From: Clostridiales bacterium UBA6114
Lineage (GTDB): Bacteria; Bacillota; Clostridia; Oscillospirales; Butyricicoccaceae
Assembly (NCBI GenBank): GCA_002423435.1
Contig: DIWE01000010.1
Span: forward strand, 29,987 to 93,986
DNA: 64,000 bases
Reading direction: 5' to 3'
Made by a program: the position numbers and the translations under genes. Under the pieces are notes generated by a model. The model was not told the DNA's origin. It did not search any database and saw only the letters and a program-made list of their open reading frames with translations. This document shows, piece by piece, positions 51,342 to 61,121 of the stretch; positions within the stretch are counted from its first letter, which is position 1; each line of letters begins with the position of its first letter.

Positions 51342-52631
51342 ATGAAAATTCTAATTGTCCATTACAGGTATTTTATTTCCGGGGGACCGGAAAGATACCT
51401 ATTTAATGTAAAGACGTCGTTGGAAAAGCGCGGACATACTGTAATCCCGTTTTCAATTAAGAACCGGAACAATATTTCTAACGAATATTCAGAATTCTTT
51501 ACGGATAATATCGGGAATTCGGATGTTGTTTTTGTGGATGAGTATCCTAAAACGCTGAAGACATATGTTGATTTACTATCAAGAGAATTTTATTCCTTTA
51601 AGGTACGGAAAGATATTGTGAAGTTGATTCGGGTGATACAACCTGACATCTGTTACTTATTGGTATATAAAAGAGCGTTATCGCCAAGTGTGGTTGACGC
51701 GTGTAAGAAGTACGGAATACCAGTGGTAAACCGTATTTCTGATTATAATCCTGTCTGTGGAGCCGCGTCTTTATATAGAGAAGGTAAGTATTGTGAAGAA
51801 TGCCTGACAAGTGATTTGGGATGTTTGAAATATTTTTGCGTTAAGTCCAGCCGGATTTTTTCGTTAGCCAGATTCCTTTCTATCAAGTTGCATAAAATAC
51901 TTAAAATACAAAAAAAAATATCTGCATATGTTTGCACGAACGGTTTTATGGCAGACATGATGGAGCAATATGGATACGACAAAACGCAAATTGTCACGAT
52001 CCCTACATTTTTCGGAGAAACGCCCGAACTTCTGGTAAAAAAGAAGCCAAATATAGTAAGAGACTATGTAAAATTCTTGTTTATCGGTAATATCGACGAA
52101 TCCAAGGGGATTTACGATTTGTTGCATGCCGTTATCAGTCTGAAAACAGAAGTATCCAATTTTCATCTGACAATTGTGGGGGGATTACATGTTTCTGAAA
52201 ATGAGAAGGTAAACAAAATCGTTGAGGACAGTGGACTTAAAAACTTGATAACCTTGGTACCATATACCTCCGGAAACGGTATATTTGATTATTACATTGA
52301 AACAAACGTAACGGTTATTCCCGCAAGGTGGGTGGAAAATTTGCCGAATACTCTGATAGAATCGCTGTTTTTCCAACGCCCTGTTGTTGTTCCTGATTAT
52401 GGATCGTTTCGTTTTACGGTTGATGAAACTGTTGCATTCAAGTATAAGGCATTGTCTGCGTCATCCTTAAAAGATACTCTTTTGAGCCTGTGCGAAAACC
52501 CAAATCTTATAGCGCAAAAGTCTTACGCCTGTGAAAAGTATTATCACGATCATTTCTCAGAAGAGCAGCATATGAATGCGTTGCTGGCTCTTTTCACTGT
52601 TATATTGGAGAAGTGCCATGAAAATAATTGA
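51342..52631 (+). CDS. glycosyltransferase family 4 protein
   Basis: 429 residues. GT-B fold: N-terminal VHYRYFISGGPERYLFNVK, a cysteine-containing insert (YCEECLTSDLGCLKYFC) seen in some GT4 enzymes, then FLFIGNIDESKGIYDLLHAV and NLPNTLIESLFFQRPVVVPD. It directly follows the radical SAM stop codon. Base composition becomes noticeably AT-richer here, suggesting that the serotype-specific part of the locus begins. Confidence 0.88.
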   Translation: MKILIVHYRYFISGGPERYLFNVKTSLEKRGHTVIPFSIKNRNNISNEYSEFFTDNIGNSDVVFVDEYPKTLKTYVDLLSREFYSFKVRKDIVKLIRVIQPDICYLLVYKRALSPSVVDACKKYGIPVVNRISDYNPVCGAASLYREGKYCEECLTSDLGCLKYFCVKSSRIFSLARFLSIKLHKILKIQKKISAYVCTNGFMADMMEQYGYDKTQIVTIPTFFGETPELLVKKKPNIVRDYVKFLFIGNIDESKGIYDLLHAVISLKTEVSNFHLTIVGGLHVSENEKVNKIVEDSGLKNLITLVPYTSGNGIFDYYIETNVTVIPARWVENLPNTLIESLFFQRPVVVPDYGSFRFTVDETVAFKYKALSASSLKDTLLSLCENPNLIAQKSYACEKYYHDHFSEEQHMNALLALFTVILEKCHENN

Positions 52632-53826
52632 AGTTGGTACGGGCTATACATCAATACCCACGAAAATGGGGGCGGCCACAGAAATCGTGGTGGAGGAGCT
52701 CAGCCGGTCTCTGCTGAGCTATGGAAACGAAGTGATGGTTGCCGACATCCGGGATTCAAATCGCCAGAAATGCGATCTGCCAATCGTCGAGGTGTGGGTT
52801 CCCGGTTTTTTAGCCGGAACTGACGTTCATCTGGGTCTGATGCACAAGGTAAAAAGAGTCACGTATTCCGTTGCGCTGGTTCGAACGCTTAAAAATCTCA
52901 TCAGAAAGTCTGACGAAAAAATAATCCTGCATTTTCACAATCAATATAATTTGTTTTTCTTTCTGAAGCTGGTTCCCCAAAAAATTAGAAAGAAAGCTAT
53001 CCTTGCTTATACGATACACAGCTATATATGGCAGGGCGAATGGAATGCCATTGAACAAACCATTCGGCAACGCTATTTTCAGGAAATCGTCTGCTGTGAA
53101 AAGGCCGATGTGGTTTTTGCCTTGAATCGTGATTCGATTAAGAACCTTCAGGAACATACAAATATAGTCGAGAACAAACTGCATCTTATTATTAACGGCG
53201 TAAATACGGATACCTATGCACCTCTTGATGACTCAGAAAAAGTGATGGCTCACAGAAAATATAATTTAGTAGGGAAAAAGGTTTTCCTCCAGGTGGGCTC
53301 CGTATGCGACAGAAAAAATCAGCTTGAAGGAGTCAGGCTTTTGTTGCCGCTTTTACAGAAGGATGAAAGCATTGTATATGTATATGCTGGCGGCATTATC
53401 TCGCCCGAATATCAAGAACAAATTAATAAATATGCATCTGAGAACGGCGTTTCGAAGCAGGTGATTTATGCCGGAGAACTCGAACCGGGCAAACCTCTGA
53501 ACGAATATTATAACATGGCATTGGCAACTGTTTTCCCGTCGAAATTGGAAGGGTTCAGTCTTGTCGTTACGGAGTCCCTGTCGTCCGGTACTCCGGTCAT
53601 GATCAGCGGTAATTCAAAATTTGATGTTGGAGCGGGGTGCCTGTGCTATAGGGATCCGGAGCATTTTGTCCGGCTGGTGGAAGCGGAACTCCTCAATGAA
53701 CAAAAACTGCGGGAGAACTCCATGTATGCAAGAGAGAATGTTATAAAAAACTTTAGTTGGAATAAAGCCGCCGGACTGTATTTAGATGTCTTTCAACGTC
53801 TGACTGGTAAAGAGGGTTATTCATGA
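52618..53826 (+). CDS. glycosyltransferase family 4 protein
   Basis: 402 residues. GT-B fold with VGTGYTSIPTKMGAATEIVVEE at the N-terminus, FLQVGSVCDRKNQLEGVRLL for the donor domain and VFPSKLEGFSLVVTESLSSG at the EX7E site. The ATG at 52618 overlaps the preceding gene by 14 nt and follows TTGGAG. The sugar specificity is not predictable. Confidence 0.88.
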   Translation: MKIIEVGTGYTSIPTKMGAATEIVVEELSRSLLSYGNEVMVADIRDSNRQKCDLPIVEVWVPGFLAGTDVHLGLMHKVKRVTYSVALVRTLKNLIRKSDEKIILHFHNQYNLFFFLKLVPQKIRKKAILAYTIHSYIWQGEWNAIEQTIRQRYFQEIVCCEKADVVFALNRDSIKNLQEHTNIVENKLHLIINGVNTDTYAPLDDSEKVMAHRKYNLVGKKVFLQVGSVCDRKNQLEGVRLLLPLLQKDESIVYVYAGGIISPEYQEQINKYASENGVSKQVIYAGELEPGKPLNEYYNMALATVFPSKLEGFSLVVTESLSSGTPVMISGNSKFDVGAGCLCYRDPEHFVRLVEAELLNEQKLRENSMYARENVIKNFSWNKAAGLYLDVFQRLTGKEGYS

Positions 53827-54767
53827 ACCATAAAACGAAAATTTCAAAGTTCCTTCATAATCCATTTTGCATAATACCGGCCTTGGGATTCCGGGGTTAT
53901 TTGAATTGGATTCCCGATAAGGTATATTTAAAGATGCTCTATTGGATTGAATTAGGGAAAAAACTAAATCTGGATAATCCGCAGACTTTTAATGAAAAGC
54001 TGCAATGGCTCAAACTCTACGACCGCAAACCGGAATATGCCATGATGGTGGATAAGTACGAGGCAAGAAAATACATAGCGGATACCATTGGGGAAGAATA
54101 TCTAATCCCGCTTGTTGGAGGGCCGTGGGATAGATTTGAAGATATTGACTTTAACGCTTTGCCTGATCAATTCGTTTTGAAATGCACCCATGACAGTGGA
54201 AGCGTGATTATATGCCAGGATAAATCGGCACTTGATATTGGAGAAACCCGAAAAAAGCTTAATACTTGCCTGGTGAGGAATTTATATTGGCATTGTAGAG
54301 AATGGCCATATAAAAATGTCAAGCCCAGAATTATTGCAGAGAAATATATGGGCAAGATTCAGGAGGGGGCAATTCTCGCACCGGAAGATTATAAAATATA
54401 TTGTTTCAATGATGTGCCAAGATTAATTGTTGTTTTCCATGACCGCTTTAATCCAAATAAAGAAAAAAGTGAGACAGTATATAATACTGAATGGGAAAGA
54501 CAGCCTTATTCGCTTGATGCCCATTTTCAAATAAGTGACATTGTAGAGCCATGTCCTAAATGCTTAGATGAGCTGTTGACTTTAAGTGCAAAACTTTGCA
54601 AGGGTTTTCCTCAAATAAGAACAGATTTTTATATTATTGAAGGTAAAATCTATTTTGGTGAATTAACTTTGCATACAGCGGCTGGCTTAATTTCAATGAA
54701 TCCGACCTATATTGATGAAATGATAGGCAATTGGTTTGTGCTGCCCTTAAAAGTAGCTAAAAATTGA
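53823..54767 (+). CDS. TupA-like ATP-grasp protein
   Basis: 314 residues. TFNEKLQWLKLYDRKPEYAMMVDKYEARKYI and FVLKCTHDSGSV are landmarks of the TupA-like ATP-grasp family, named after a Bacillus gene for teichuronopeptide synthesis. ATP-grasp enzymes form carboxylate-amine bonds, so this one may attach an amino acid to a uronic-acid sugar of the polymer, consistent with the UDP-uronate genes downstream (inference). Its ATG overlaps the previous stop. Confidence 0.85.
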   Translation: MNHKTKISKFLHNPFCIIPALGFRGYLNWIPDKVYLKMLYWIELGKKLNLDNPQTFNEKLQWLKLYDRKPEYAMMVDKYEARKYIADTIGEEYLIPLVGGPWDRFEDIDFNALPDQFVLKCTHDSGSVIICQDKSALDIGETRKKLNTCLVRNLYWHCREWPYKNVKPRIIAEKYMGKIQEGAILAPEDYKIYCFNDVPRLIVVFHDRFNPNKEKSETVYNTEWERQPYSLDAHFQISDIVEPCPKCLDELLTLSAKLCKGFPQIRTDFYIIEGKIYFGELTLHTAAGLISMNPTYIDEMIGNWFVLPLKVAKN

Positions 54768-54792
54768 TGTATAGAGTATAGGTAATGCCATA

Positions 54793-55719
54793 ATGTCTAG
54801 AGTTACGTTTTTTACGCCTTCTTATAACAGAGCGGCAACGTTGTGCCGTATTTTCAATAGCCTGATGGCGCAGACCTGTCGAGATTTCACCTGGCTTATT
54901 ATTGACGACGGCAGTACAGACGATACCTTATCCGTGGTTGAGAAATTTAGAAAGATAGCTGTGTTTCCAATTGCATATGTTTATCAGGAGAATGGCGGTA
55001 AGCATTCGGCGATGAATCATGCCGTTAGTCTAGTAAAGACAGATTTTTTAATAATTGCCGACTCCGATGATGAATTTGTTCCGGTAACCACTAATACTTT
55101 TATACGGATTTGGGAAAGTATCCCGGAAGAAAAAAAAGAATGTTTCTGCGGTGTTTGCTGTCGTTGCATCGATCAGTCAACGGGCAAAATGGAGGGCAGG
55201 CCACTTCCGCAGGAACCGTTGGACATCAGCAAGGCTGATTTGCAGCTTAAGCTTCGGCTGGATTATGAGGCTTGTTCCATGTATAGGACCGCGGTTTTGA
55301 AGGAATTTCCATTTCCGGAGCCGCCAGAACACCTGCCTTTTTTCCCGGAAACCGTGGTTTGGCATACAATGGCGAAAAAATATATCCTCCGATGTACGAA
55401 CGACTGTCTGCGCGTCCGCTACCACGACCAAGGCAATTCTGTTACAAAAAACAAAAGCTATACACGCCATAGGATGAACATCTATCTCTGGGAGTATTAT
55501 GTTAACAATGAACTGGATTATTTCCGGTATTATCCGATGCGTTTTGTGAAATCATTTGTCGGTTTTTGCCGGGATGGCATTCTTTGCGGGTACTCATATA
55601 AAATGCTGATGAAGCGGCTGAATACCAGATATAAAAAAGCTGTTACCTCCCTGTTTTATCCCGCCGGGTGGATATTGGCAAAGTACGCGGCATGGGATGG
55701 AAGAAGAAATAAGGGTTGA
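54793..55719 (+). CDS. glycosyltransferase family 2 protein
   Basis: 308 residues, GT-A fold: VTFFTPSYNRAATLCRIFNSL at the start, LIIDDGSTDDT, ENGGKHSAMNHA and the metal-binding DSDDEF. This matches inverting GT2 enzymes of capsule loci. It has no membrane domain and probably works at the inner membrane face. Confidence 0.92.
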   Translation: MSRVTFFTPSYNRAATLCRIFNSLMAQTCRDFTWLIIDDGSTDDTLSVVEKFRKIAVFPIAYVYQENGGKHSAMNHAVSLVKTDFLIIADSDDEFVPVTTNTFIRIWESIPEEKKECFCGVCCRCIDQSTGKMEGRPLPQEPLDISKADLQLKLRLDYEACSMYRTAVLKEFPFPEPPEHLPFFPETVVWHTMAKKYILRCTNDCLRVRYHDQGNSVTKNKSYTRHRMNIYLWEYYVNNELDYFRYYPMRFVKSFVGFCRDGILCGYSYKMLMKRLNTRYKKAVTSLFYPAGWILAKYAAWDGRRNKG

Positions 55720-55725
55720 TTGCTA

Positions 55726-57141
55726 ATGATTTCAGTCATATTGAAAATCGAAAAACAAAAAAAAGAGCTACTAAATCAGATTCCGTTTACGTTCTCTTTT
55801 ATATCCTTTGCCGGTTCCCTGTGTTTTGATAAATCTTTTGCTCCTGCTTGCCTTGTTTTAAGTATTTTGCCTCTTATATGGGATATTTTTACTGACCGGC
55901 AGAGTTTATGGCGCTATGTTTTCTGCTATTTTTTATTCCAAAATGCCATTCAGCAAAAGGTCACTGCGATTGCATATACGGTGGTGACATATTCCGATGA
56001 ATTCGCGGCAATTATTATGCTTGCCGTGATTTTAATTCTGGCAATTGAGCAAAAAGCAGACTTGTTAAGGTTCGAAAAATACATAGTTGTATTTCAACTG
56101 CTGTTTGTTATCTGGGGATTTATAGGCAATATCGTATTTGGTTATCAGCGATTGCTTTTGGGGCTTGTGGATGTGTTAACCTGCTCCAGATTTTTGATCT
56201 ACTATTTTGGCGCGAGGATCGTTTATACGCGGTACCTGAAGAAAAAACTGCTCATACTAAGAGCTGAAGACGGTTTTAACCAATATTTTGGCTATATGGC
56301 CAAATGTGTCACTGTCACATTATTTTTTTTTCTTGTCCATGATCTGATCTTTAGTCCTTTTTTTGAAAAGGGAGATTATCGTTATTTCACATATTCGATC
56401 AAGCTCTGCTTTGGCCACTCGACAAATCTGGCAATGGTTTGTATCATATGCATCGTTATTTTGATTTCAGGTTTCCGGTATGACAGACATGCGATGCGAT
56501 ATATTGTCTTGTTGTCGATCATTACACTTTTTACATTCCGCATGAAGGCGATTGTTGCCGTTGTATGTATTTTTGCAGTATATTTCCTGGTCATCCGCAG
56601 GAACGTCAAATCAAAAACCCTGGTGGGAATGGCTGTGGGCGGTAGCGCTCTAGCCATCGGTTTCAGGCAGTTTGCCCGTTATTATCTGAGCACTTCCCAT
56701 ACGCTTCCCATCCGGCAGAAAATGACGCAGGATGCGGTGGCTCTCGCAAACCGGCATTTCCCGTTCGGGACAGGCTTTGGGACATTTGGATCTGCTACGG
56801 CATATGATTTCGCTTCGCGAATTTATAAGAAGCTCGGCTATTTCGGCAGGTATTATATAAATCAGCCGCTGTCAGATACTTTCTGGCCGATTGTCATTGC
56901 GCAGTCTGGCTGGATAGGGCTGCTTTTATTTATCCCTGTGATTCTCTTGTTATGTAACAGTTCTATTAAACGCTTAAGAAAAGATCCTTATTCCTTTTGG
57001 GCATCATTCTCCGTCCTTGTGTATTCTCTAATATGTTCAACATCAGAAAGCGCATTCTTTCATCCGTCAATCATGCCGTTATTCATCATTTTGGGTATTG
57101 TCAATGCCAAATATTACTGGAAGAACAATGTGATAGTATAA
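55726..57141 (+). CDS. O-antigen polymerase-like (Wzy) membrane protein
   Basis: 471 residues with 10 or more membrane helices and one large external loop carrying TGFGTFGSATAYDF, like the Wzy/WaaL family. Wzy proteins are poorly conserved, so the call rests on topology, that motif region and the position between glycosyltransferases and the flippase. I chose the ATG at 55726 rather than an in-frame TTG at 55720. Confidence 0.75.
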   Translation: MISVILKIEKQKKELLNQIPFTFSFISFAGSLCFDKSFAPACLVLSILPLIWDIFTDRQSLWRYVFCYFLFQNAIQQKVTAIAYTVVTYSDEFAAIIMLAVILILAIEQKADLLRFEKYIVVFQLLFVIWGFIGNIVFGYQRLLLGLVDVLTCSRFLIYYFGARIVYTRYLKKKLLILRAEDGFNQYFGYMAKCVTVTLFFFLVHDLIFSPFFEKGDYRYFTYSIKLCFGHSTNLAMVCIICIVILISGFRYDRHAMRYIVLLSIITLFTFRMKAIVAVVCIFAVYFLVIRRNVKSKTLVGMAVGGSALAIGFRQFARYYLSTSHTLPIRQKMTQDAVALANRHFPFGTGFGTFGSATAYDFASRIYKKLGYFGRYYINQPLSDTFWPIVIAQSGWIGLLLFIPVILLLCNSSIKRLRKDPYSFWASFSVLVYSLICSTSESAFFHPSIMPLFIILGIVNAKYYWKNNVIV

Positions 57142-57265
57142 AGGACTTGATTATAAAAAAGGGAGAGCGTGTGGACGGTTTGGTTAAGAAAAGAGTTGCG
57201 CCAAAAGTAAAAGTAGTTGAGAAGATTAAATTAAAATGTAACATCTATATTGGGAAAATTTGACT

Positions 57266-59578
57266 ATGAAAATTGGAATCATGACGTTTCATAAAGCTTA
57301 TAATTACGGAGCGGAATTACAAGCTTATGCCCTTTGTACAAAAATTCGTAAACTAGGACATGAGGCAGAAATAATAGACTATAGGGACCTATATAATCAT
57401 AGTCAAATTTTTTTGAAGCAACATATCACCCCCAAAAACTTAATAAAAGTTTTGATTCAAATAGCATATAGGTTAAAAAAGCATGGAAAATTTGACCGGT
57501 TTGCCAGAAGCTATATACCTGTTTCAAATACTGTTTATAGGAATCATGATGGGTTAGTTACATTAGATAGAGAGCAAGTCTATGACGTCTATGTCGCTGG
57601 AAGTGATCAGATATGGAACTTCGAAATTCCGATTTATGATGAATCTTATCTTTTGAACTTCGTCAAAGATCCAAACAAGAAATGTGCATATGCGCCAAGT
57701 ATGGGTGGGAGTGTTATCCCGGAGAATAGGTTTACACGATACAAGGACATAATCAGTGATTTCCGTGTACTGTCTCTTCGGGAAGAGAGTGATATTGTAC
57801 GATACAAGGATTTTTTTGGCACCAATGCACGCCCCGCTCTTGATCCGACACTGTTGCTCACAGCAGATGATTATAAGAGTATTATGCCAAAACGTTTGAC
57901 AGAAAAAAAGTATACACTACTATATACAATTACAGGATCCGATAGACTTAAGAAGATTGCGGCAAAAACGGCGGATCAGAAAGGATTAAAGCTTATTGAT
58001 TTAAAAAGAAGTCTAGAAGTATTTTCACACTGTGGTCCGGAGGACTTTATTTCATGGATATACCATGCAGATTATGTTTTTACAAATTCATTCCACGGGA
58101 CAGCTTTTTCAATCATATTCCAAAAGCAATTTTCTGTTGAACTCCATAATCAAAACAATTACTGTAATACTCGTGCCGGCGATTTGATGGATAAGCTTGG
58201 GCTTGGTGGCAGAGATATAGACTCGGCGGAATACATGCTTGATCGGAAAATTAACTGGGATTATACGTCACGACGGTTGAATGTGTTACGTTTAAACTCC
58301 GAAAACGTCCTACGTGATATTCTTGGAGAAAAACAGTTGAAAATTGCTGATAATATCATAAAGCCTGACGAAAAGTTAAATTCCACTTTTGAATGCTACG
58401 GTTGTGCTGCCTGTGTGGCTGTTTGTCCTCATGAGGCAATTTCAATGAAAGAAAATGACTTCGGTTTTGGTTATCCTGTTATCGATTCATGTAGGTGCAC
58501 AGGGTGTGGTTTATGCAGAGAGGTTTGTCAATTGGAAGACCCTAGAGCGCTGATACGGGAGCATGATCCTGCCTATTATTCTGCACGTCATACTGACGAA
58601 AATGTGGTAAAGCAGAGCTCATCAGGAGGAATATTTACTACTATATCAGATTTTGTGCTACAGAGTGGAGGCACGGTATACGGTTGCATACTTGATGAGA
58701 ATATGAAGGCGGTTCATATTCGGGCGGAAACGGTAGAAGTACGTGACCGGATGCGCGGCTCCAAATATATACAGAGCGACTGCGCCGAGTCCTATAAGCA
58801 AGTGGCCGAAGATCTGCATAATGGGCGTAGAGTATTATATTCAGGAACGCCCTGCCAGATCGTAGCATTATACCGATATCTGGAAGTGGTGAAACAAAGC
58901 GATTCCGGACTGTACACGCAAGAGGTGCTGTGCCACGGTGTAGCATCGCCGCAGTTTTTCCGGGATTATATTGCCACTTTGGAGCAAAAATACGGTGGAA
59001 AAGCCATACACTGTAACTTTCGTGCCCATCGCAAGCCGGGCAAAATGCAGGATATGGAGGTTCGTTTTAACAATGGCCGGGCATATCATGCGGTATCAAC
59101 AAAAGAAGACGCTTTTTATAAGTTTTACAAAAACATGATTCTCAGATCCTCTTGTTACGAGTGCCCATATGCAGCCCAACACAGGTGGGGAGATATATCT
59201 TTAGGGGATCATTGGAGCCGCAAAACAACGAGCACTCAAGACCGTCTAATAGATTATTCTATTATAATTACAAGTACCGCTAAGGGACAGCAGTTGCTGG
59301 AAGGTAGCCGAAAAGCATTGGATATATCGCAATGCAGTATGGGAGCTGCCATACAAGATGCGCTAAAATGTCCGGTACTCAGGCCATATGACCATGATAT
59401 TTTCTGCAGTGAATATATTGAAAAAGGCTATGAATATATACAAAAGAAATACGGAAATGAGAATTTTAAGGGACGAGTGAAACTAATATCATATAATGTA
59501 GCAGATAATCTAGGACTAACGGAAGCGGCAAAGAAGGCAAAAACAATGCTAAAAAAGCTCTGGGGCAGTAAGTACTAA
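57266..59578 (+). CDS. polysaccharide pyruvyl transferase fused to ferredoxin and F420-hydrogenase beta-subunit (FrhB) domains
   Basis: A 770-residue fusion. About 1-330: polysaccharide pyruvyl transferase (MTFHKAYNYGAELQAYAL, VAGSDQIWN, TNSFHGTAFSIIF). About 375-425: two [4Fe-4S] motifs, CYGCAACVAVCP and CTGCGLCREVC. About 430-720: FrhB N- and C-terminal domains (SSGGIFTTISDFVL, GTPCQIVALYRYL, CHGVASPQFF, RSSCYECPYA). Separate pyruvyl transferase and FrhB-like genes are common neighbours in capsule loci; here they are one protein. The ATG at 57266 is 124 nt after the polymerase gene. Pyruvylation may create the ligand for SLH proteins (inference). Confidence 0.88.
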   Translation: MKIGIMTFHKAYNYGAELQAYALCTKIRKLGHEAEIIDYRDLYNHSQIFLKQHITPKNLIKVLIQIAYRLKKHGKFDRFARSYIPVSNTVYRNHDGLVTLDREQVYDVYVAGSDQIWNFEIPIYDESYLLNFVKDPNKKCAYAPSMGGSVIPENRFTRYKDIISDFRVLSLREESDIVRYKDFFGTNARPALDPTLLLTADDYKSIMPKRLTEKKYTLLYTITGSDRLKKIAAKTADQKGLKLIDLKRSLEVFSHCGPEDFISWIYHADYVFTNSFHGTAFSIIFQKQFSVELHNQNNYCNTRAGDLMDKLGLGGRDIDSAEYMLDRKINWDYTSRRLNVLRLNSENVLRDILGEKQLKIADNIIKPDEKLNSTFECYGCAACVAVCPHEAISMKENDFGFGYPVIDSCRCTGCGLCREVCQLEDPRALIREHDPAYYSARHTDENVVKQSSSGGIFTTISDFVLQSGGTVYGCILDENMKAVHIRAETVEVRDRMRGSKYIQSDCAESYKQVAEDLHNGRRVLYSGTPCQIVALYRYLEVVKQSDSGLYTQEVLCHGVASPQFFRDYIATLEQKYGGKAIHCNFRAHRKPGKMQDMEVRFNNGRAYHAVSTKEDAFYKFYKNMILRSSCYECPYAAQHRWGDISLGDHWSRKTTSTQDRLIDYSIIITSTAKGQQLLEGSRKALDISQCSMGAAIQDALKCPVLRPYDHDIFCSEYIEKGYEYIQKKYGNENFKGRVKLISYNVADNLGLTEAAKKAKTMLKKLWGSKY

Positions 59579-61104
59579 TGAAACTTGAGAGAACAAAAAA
59601 CACTCTAAGAAATACTGTCTGGTTTACCGTAAATAAGGCGGTTACTATTCTAATCCCGTTTTTTCTGAGAACAATCATTATTTATACCTTAGGGACTAAA
59701 TATCTTGGGTTAAGCAGTTTATTCAAGTCTATCCTTCAGGTCTTAAATCTCGCAGAGCTTGGTTTTGGCGAAGCGGTTATATTCGGCTTATATAAGCCAA
59801 TTGCGGAGAATGATACCAACAAAATATGTGCGTTGCTCAGCCTTTACAGGAAAATTTACCGCTTGGTCGGACTTTTTATTCTTATCATTGGATTAGCACT
59901 AGCACCGTTTCTATCACAGCTGATCAAAGGATCCTGGCCGAATGATATAAATTTTTATGTCTTATATATTATGTACTTGGCCGATACAGTGCTCAGCTAT
60001 ATTCTGTTTTCATACATGCAAATGCTATTTTTTGCCCATCAGAGAGACGATGTAATTCAAAATTTAGGTACGGTGGCCCATCTAATACTCTATGCATTAC
60101 AAATCACGACATTATTTATATTTCATAACTACTATTGGTATGTTTCGCTACTGTTGGCCTATACGCTATTTGTCAATATATATAAGTATTTTCTGGCAAA
60201 GAAGTACTATCCGGACTACAAATGTCGAGGCAAAGTTTTACCATCACAACAAAAAGAGTTATTAAAAAATGTTGGTGCTCTTTTTGGTCATAAAGTATCT
60301 ACAGTTATCCGCAATTCAGTAGACGATGTAGTGCTTTCTACCTTTATTGGGCTGACTATTGTAGCTATTTACGATAATTATTACTATATTATGAGTGCTA
60401 CAATAGCAATAGCAGCTATTTTATCAAAGGCTATGCTCGCCGGGATTGGCAACAGTATTGTTACGGAAAGCGTGGAAAAAAACCGTTCGGATTTCGACAA
60501 AATCACCTTTATAAACGCATGGATAGCGGGTTGGGCATGTATTTGCCTTTTGTGCCTGTACCAACCGTTCATGAAGATCTGGATGGGAGCGGACCTAATG
60601 CTTCCGGTTTCGTCCGTCGTTTTATTTGCCGTCTATTTTTATGTCTGGCAGATGCGCCAGAGCGTTCTCCTTTACAAGGATGCCAACGGCATGTGGCGGG
60701 CGGACAAGTTCAAGCCCTATGTGGAAATCGCCGTCAACCTGACGACGAGCATCATCCTTGTAAAACTTATGGGCGTCAATGGCGTTATTCTTGGCACGAT
60801 CGTCAGCATGCTTGTCGGCGCCCCGTGGGAGATCATAGTGTTGTTCCGACAGTATTTCGGAAGGGGCATGAAACAGTATGTCTGTCGGCTAGGTGCATAC
60901 ACGGCCATCATTGTCACGAGCGCTGTCGGGACATATTATATTTGTGCATGCATGGCTTTTGCCTCTGAAATCGGAATGCTTGTTGCGCGGCTGCTCATAT
61001 GTTGTATTTTACCCAATGGGATCTTCTGGCTGCTTGGTCACAGGACGGAGGAGTACAGGTATCTGCTGGACAAGGGGCGGGCCTTAATCAAACGAAAGAC
61101 ATGA
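59578..61104 (+). CDS. polysaccharide flippase (Wzx/MATE-like)
   Basis: 508 residues, 12 or more membrane helices, starting NTLRNTVWFTVNKAVTILIPFFLRTIIIYTLG as in Wzx-type flippases. It moves the lipid-linked repeat unit across the membrane. The ATG shares a base with the preceding TAA. Within the gene, base composition changes from AT-rich to GC-rich near 60,500, so the acquired central block may end inside this gene. Confidence 0.9.
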   Translation: MKLERTKNTLRNTVWFTVNKAVTILIPFFLRTIIIYTLGTKYLGLSSLFKSILQVLNLAELGFGEAVIFGLYKPIAENDTNKICALLSLYRKIYRLVGLFILIIGLALAPFLSQLIKGSWPNDINFYVLYIMYLADTVLSYILFSYMQMLFFAHQRDDVIQNLGTVAHLILYALQITTLFIFHNYYWYVSLLLAYTLFVNIYKYFLAKKYYPDYKCRGKVLPSQQKELLKNVGALFGHKVSTVIRNSVDDVVLSTFIGLTIVAIYDNYYYIMSATIAIAAILSKAMLAGIGNSIVTESVEKNRSDFDKITFINAWIAGWACICLLCLYQPFMKIWMGADLMLPVSSVVLFAVYFYVWQMRQSVLLYKDANGMWRADKFKPYVEIAVNLTTSIILVKLMGVNGVILGTIVSMLVGAPWEIIVLFRQYFGRGMKQYVCRLGAYTAIIVTSAVGTYYICACMAFASEIGMLVARLLICCILPNGIFWLLGHRTEEYRYLLDKGRALIKRKT

Positions 61105-61121
61105 GGTGTGTTAGGACGGAT

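Noticed and set aside
56997..57263. 88-codon frame at the end of the polymerase gene
   Set aside because: Its first half overlaps the polymerase gene in another frame, and no ribosome binding site or motif was seen.
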